This document shows, piece after piece, positions 7,566 to 7,918 of a DNA stretch of 7,918 bases (within the stretch, counting starts at the first letter, position 1; each line of letters begins with the position of its first letter). The notes under the pieces were generated by a model. It saw only the letters and a list, made by a program, of their open reading frames with translations, was not told where the DNA came from and searched no databases. A program made the position numbers and the translations under genes. This DNA comes from Clostridiales bacterium (GTDB taxonomy: Bacteria; Bacillota; Clostridia; Christensenellales; Aristaeellaceae): the NCBI GenBank assembly GCA_019420065.1, contig JAHZHX010000081.1, forward strand, positions 1 through 7,918, written 5' to 3'.

Positions 7566-7918
7566 ATGATTACGCTAAGTGGCGTCAGCAAACGCTATGG
7601 CGCGGTGCTGGCTGTTGAAAATTTGAACTTTACCGTGGAGCGCGGGCAGATCTTGGGCTTGCTTGGGCAAAACGGCGCGGGCAAGACCACGGCGCTGAGC
7701 ATCATGACCGGGTATCTGGCCCCGTCGGCGGGCACGGTCACGGTGGGCGGACACGATATGCAGCGCGAACCGCGGCTGGCGCGGCGCGAGATCGGTTATC
7801 TGCCCGAGGTGCCGCCGCTGTATGACGAAATGACGGTGGGCGCGTACCTGCGCTTCGCCTGCGAGCTGAAGCTGGTGCTGCGGCAGGAGATCCCCGGGCA
7901 TGTGCGGCGCGTCGCGCA
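7566..7918 (+). CDS. ABC transporter ATP-binding protein (GldA-like), 3' end outside window
   Basis: The first 117 codons of an ABC ATPase. Residues 1-27 form the A-loop region (Y11 stacks on adenine). Walker A is GQNGAGKTT at 34-42. The Q-loop position reads GYLPEVPPLYDEMTV (77-91), with glutamate in place of glutamine as is common in the GldA/ABC-2 exporter group. The signature LSGGQ, Walker B and H-loop lie beyond the window. Such proteins pair with a membrane permease, usually encoded next, to export or assemble surface material. ATG 7566 follows a modest AAAGGA site (about 7550-7555). It is transcribed away from the small membrane protein gene. The substrate is unknown. Confidence 0.93.
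   Translation, partial: MITLSGVSKRYGAVLAVENLNFTVERGQILGLLGQNGAGKTTALSIMTGYLAPSAGTVTVGGHDMQREPRLARREIGYLPEVPPLYDEMTVGAYLRFACELKLVLRQEIPGHVRRVA

Overview
The window looks like chromosome from a GC-rich anaerobic Firmicute of the Clostridia. This is inferred from the gene set and from strong AGGAGG-type ribosome binding sites and Gram-positive style promoters. The genes include a SpoVB/MurJ-like lipid flippase, a GldA-type ABC ATPase, a Tat-exported FMN-binding redox protein and clustered serine recombinases of the gut-Clostridia type. No rRNA, tRNA or CRISPR array is visible, and all genes use the standard genetic code.

Layout: (1) 1-150 holds two perfect hairpins and a minus-strand terminator. 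(2) 168-1118, minus strand, is a single-gene unit with its own promoter, a possible operator and a terminator. It encodes a 316-residue Tat-exported protein that joins a cysteine-rich C_GCAxxG-type domain to an FMN-binding domain with a covalent flavinylation motif. (3) 1346-5154, plus strand, is a graveyard of four serine recombinase genes. The first has two A7-tract frameshifts, two stop codons and a small deletion. The second carries an in-frame piece of a GH1 6-phospho-beta-glucosidase in place of its middle third, plus a frameshift. The third is a short open frame for a resolvase-like domain lacking the catalytic serine. The fourth lacks its 5' end and has two in-frame stops. Strong terminators follow the third and fourth. 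(4) 5231-5587 has no convincing gene. (5) 5655-6959 encodes a multi-pass flippase; it converges with and overlaps, tail to tail, a minus-strand gene (6919-7395) for a small membrane-anchored protein of unknown function. (6) At 7566 a divergent promoter starts an ABC transporter ATPase that runs off the end.

How the parts relate: the recombinase block is a decayed mobile-element core set between host genes that each have their own signals. The intact host functions are cell-surface redox chemistry, lipid-linked substrate flipping and ABC export. I see no complete new defence or mobile system. The most unusual object is the recombinase/glucosidase chimera; next come the pseudo-resolvase that stays open among broken neighbours and the domain pairing of the flavoprotein.
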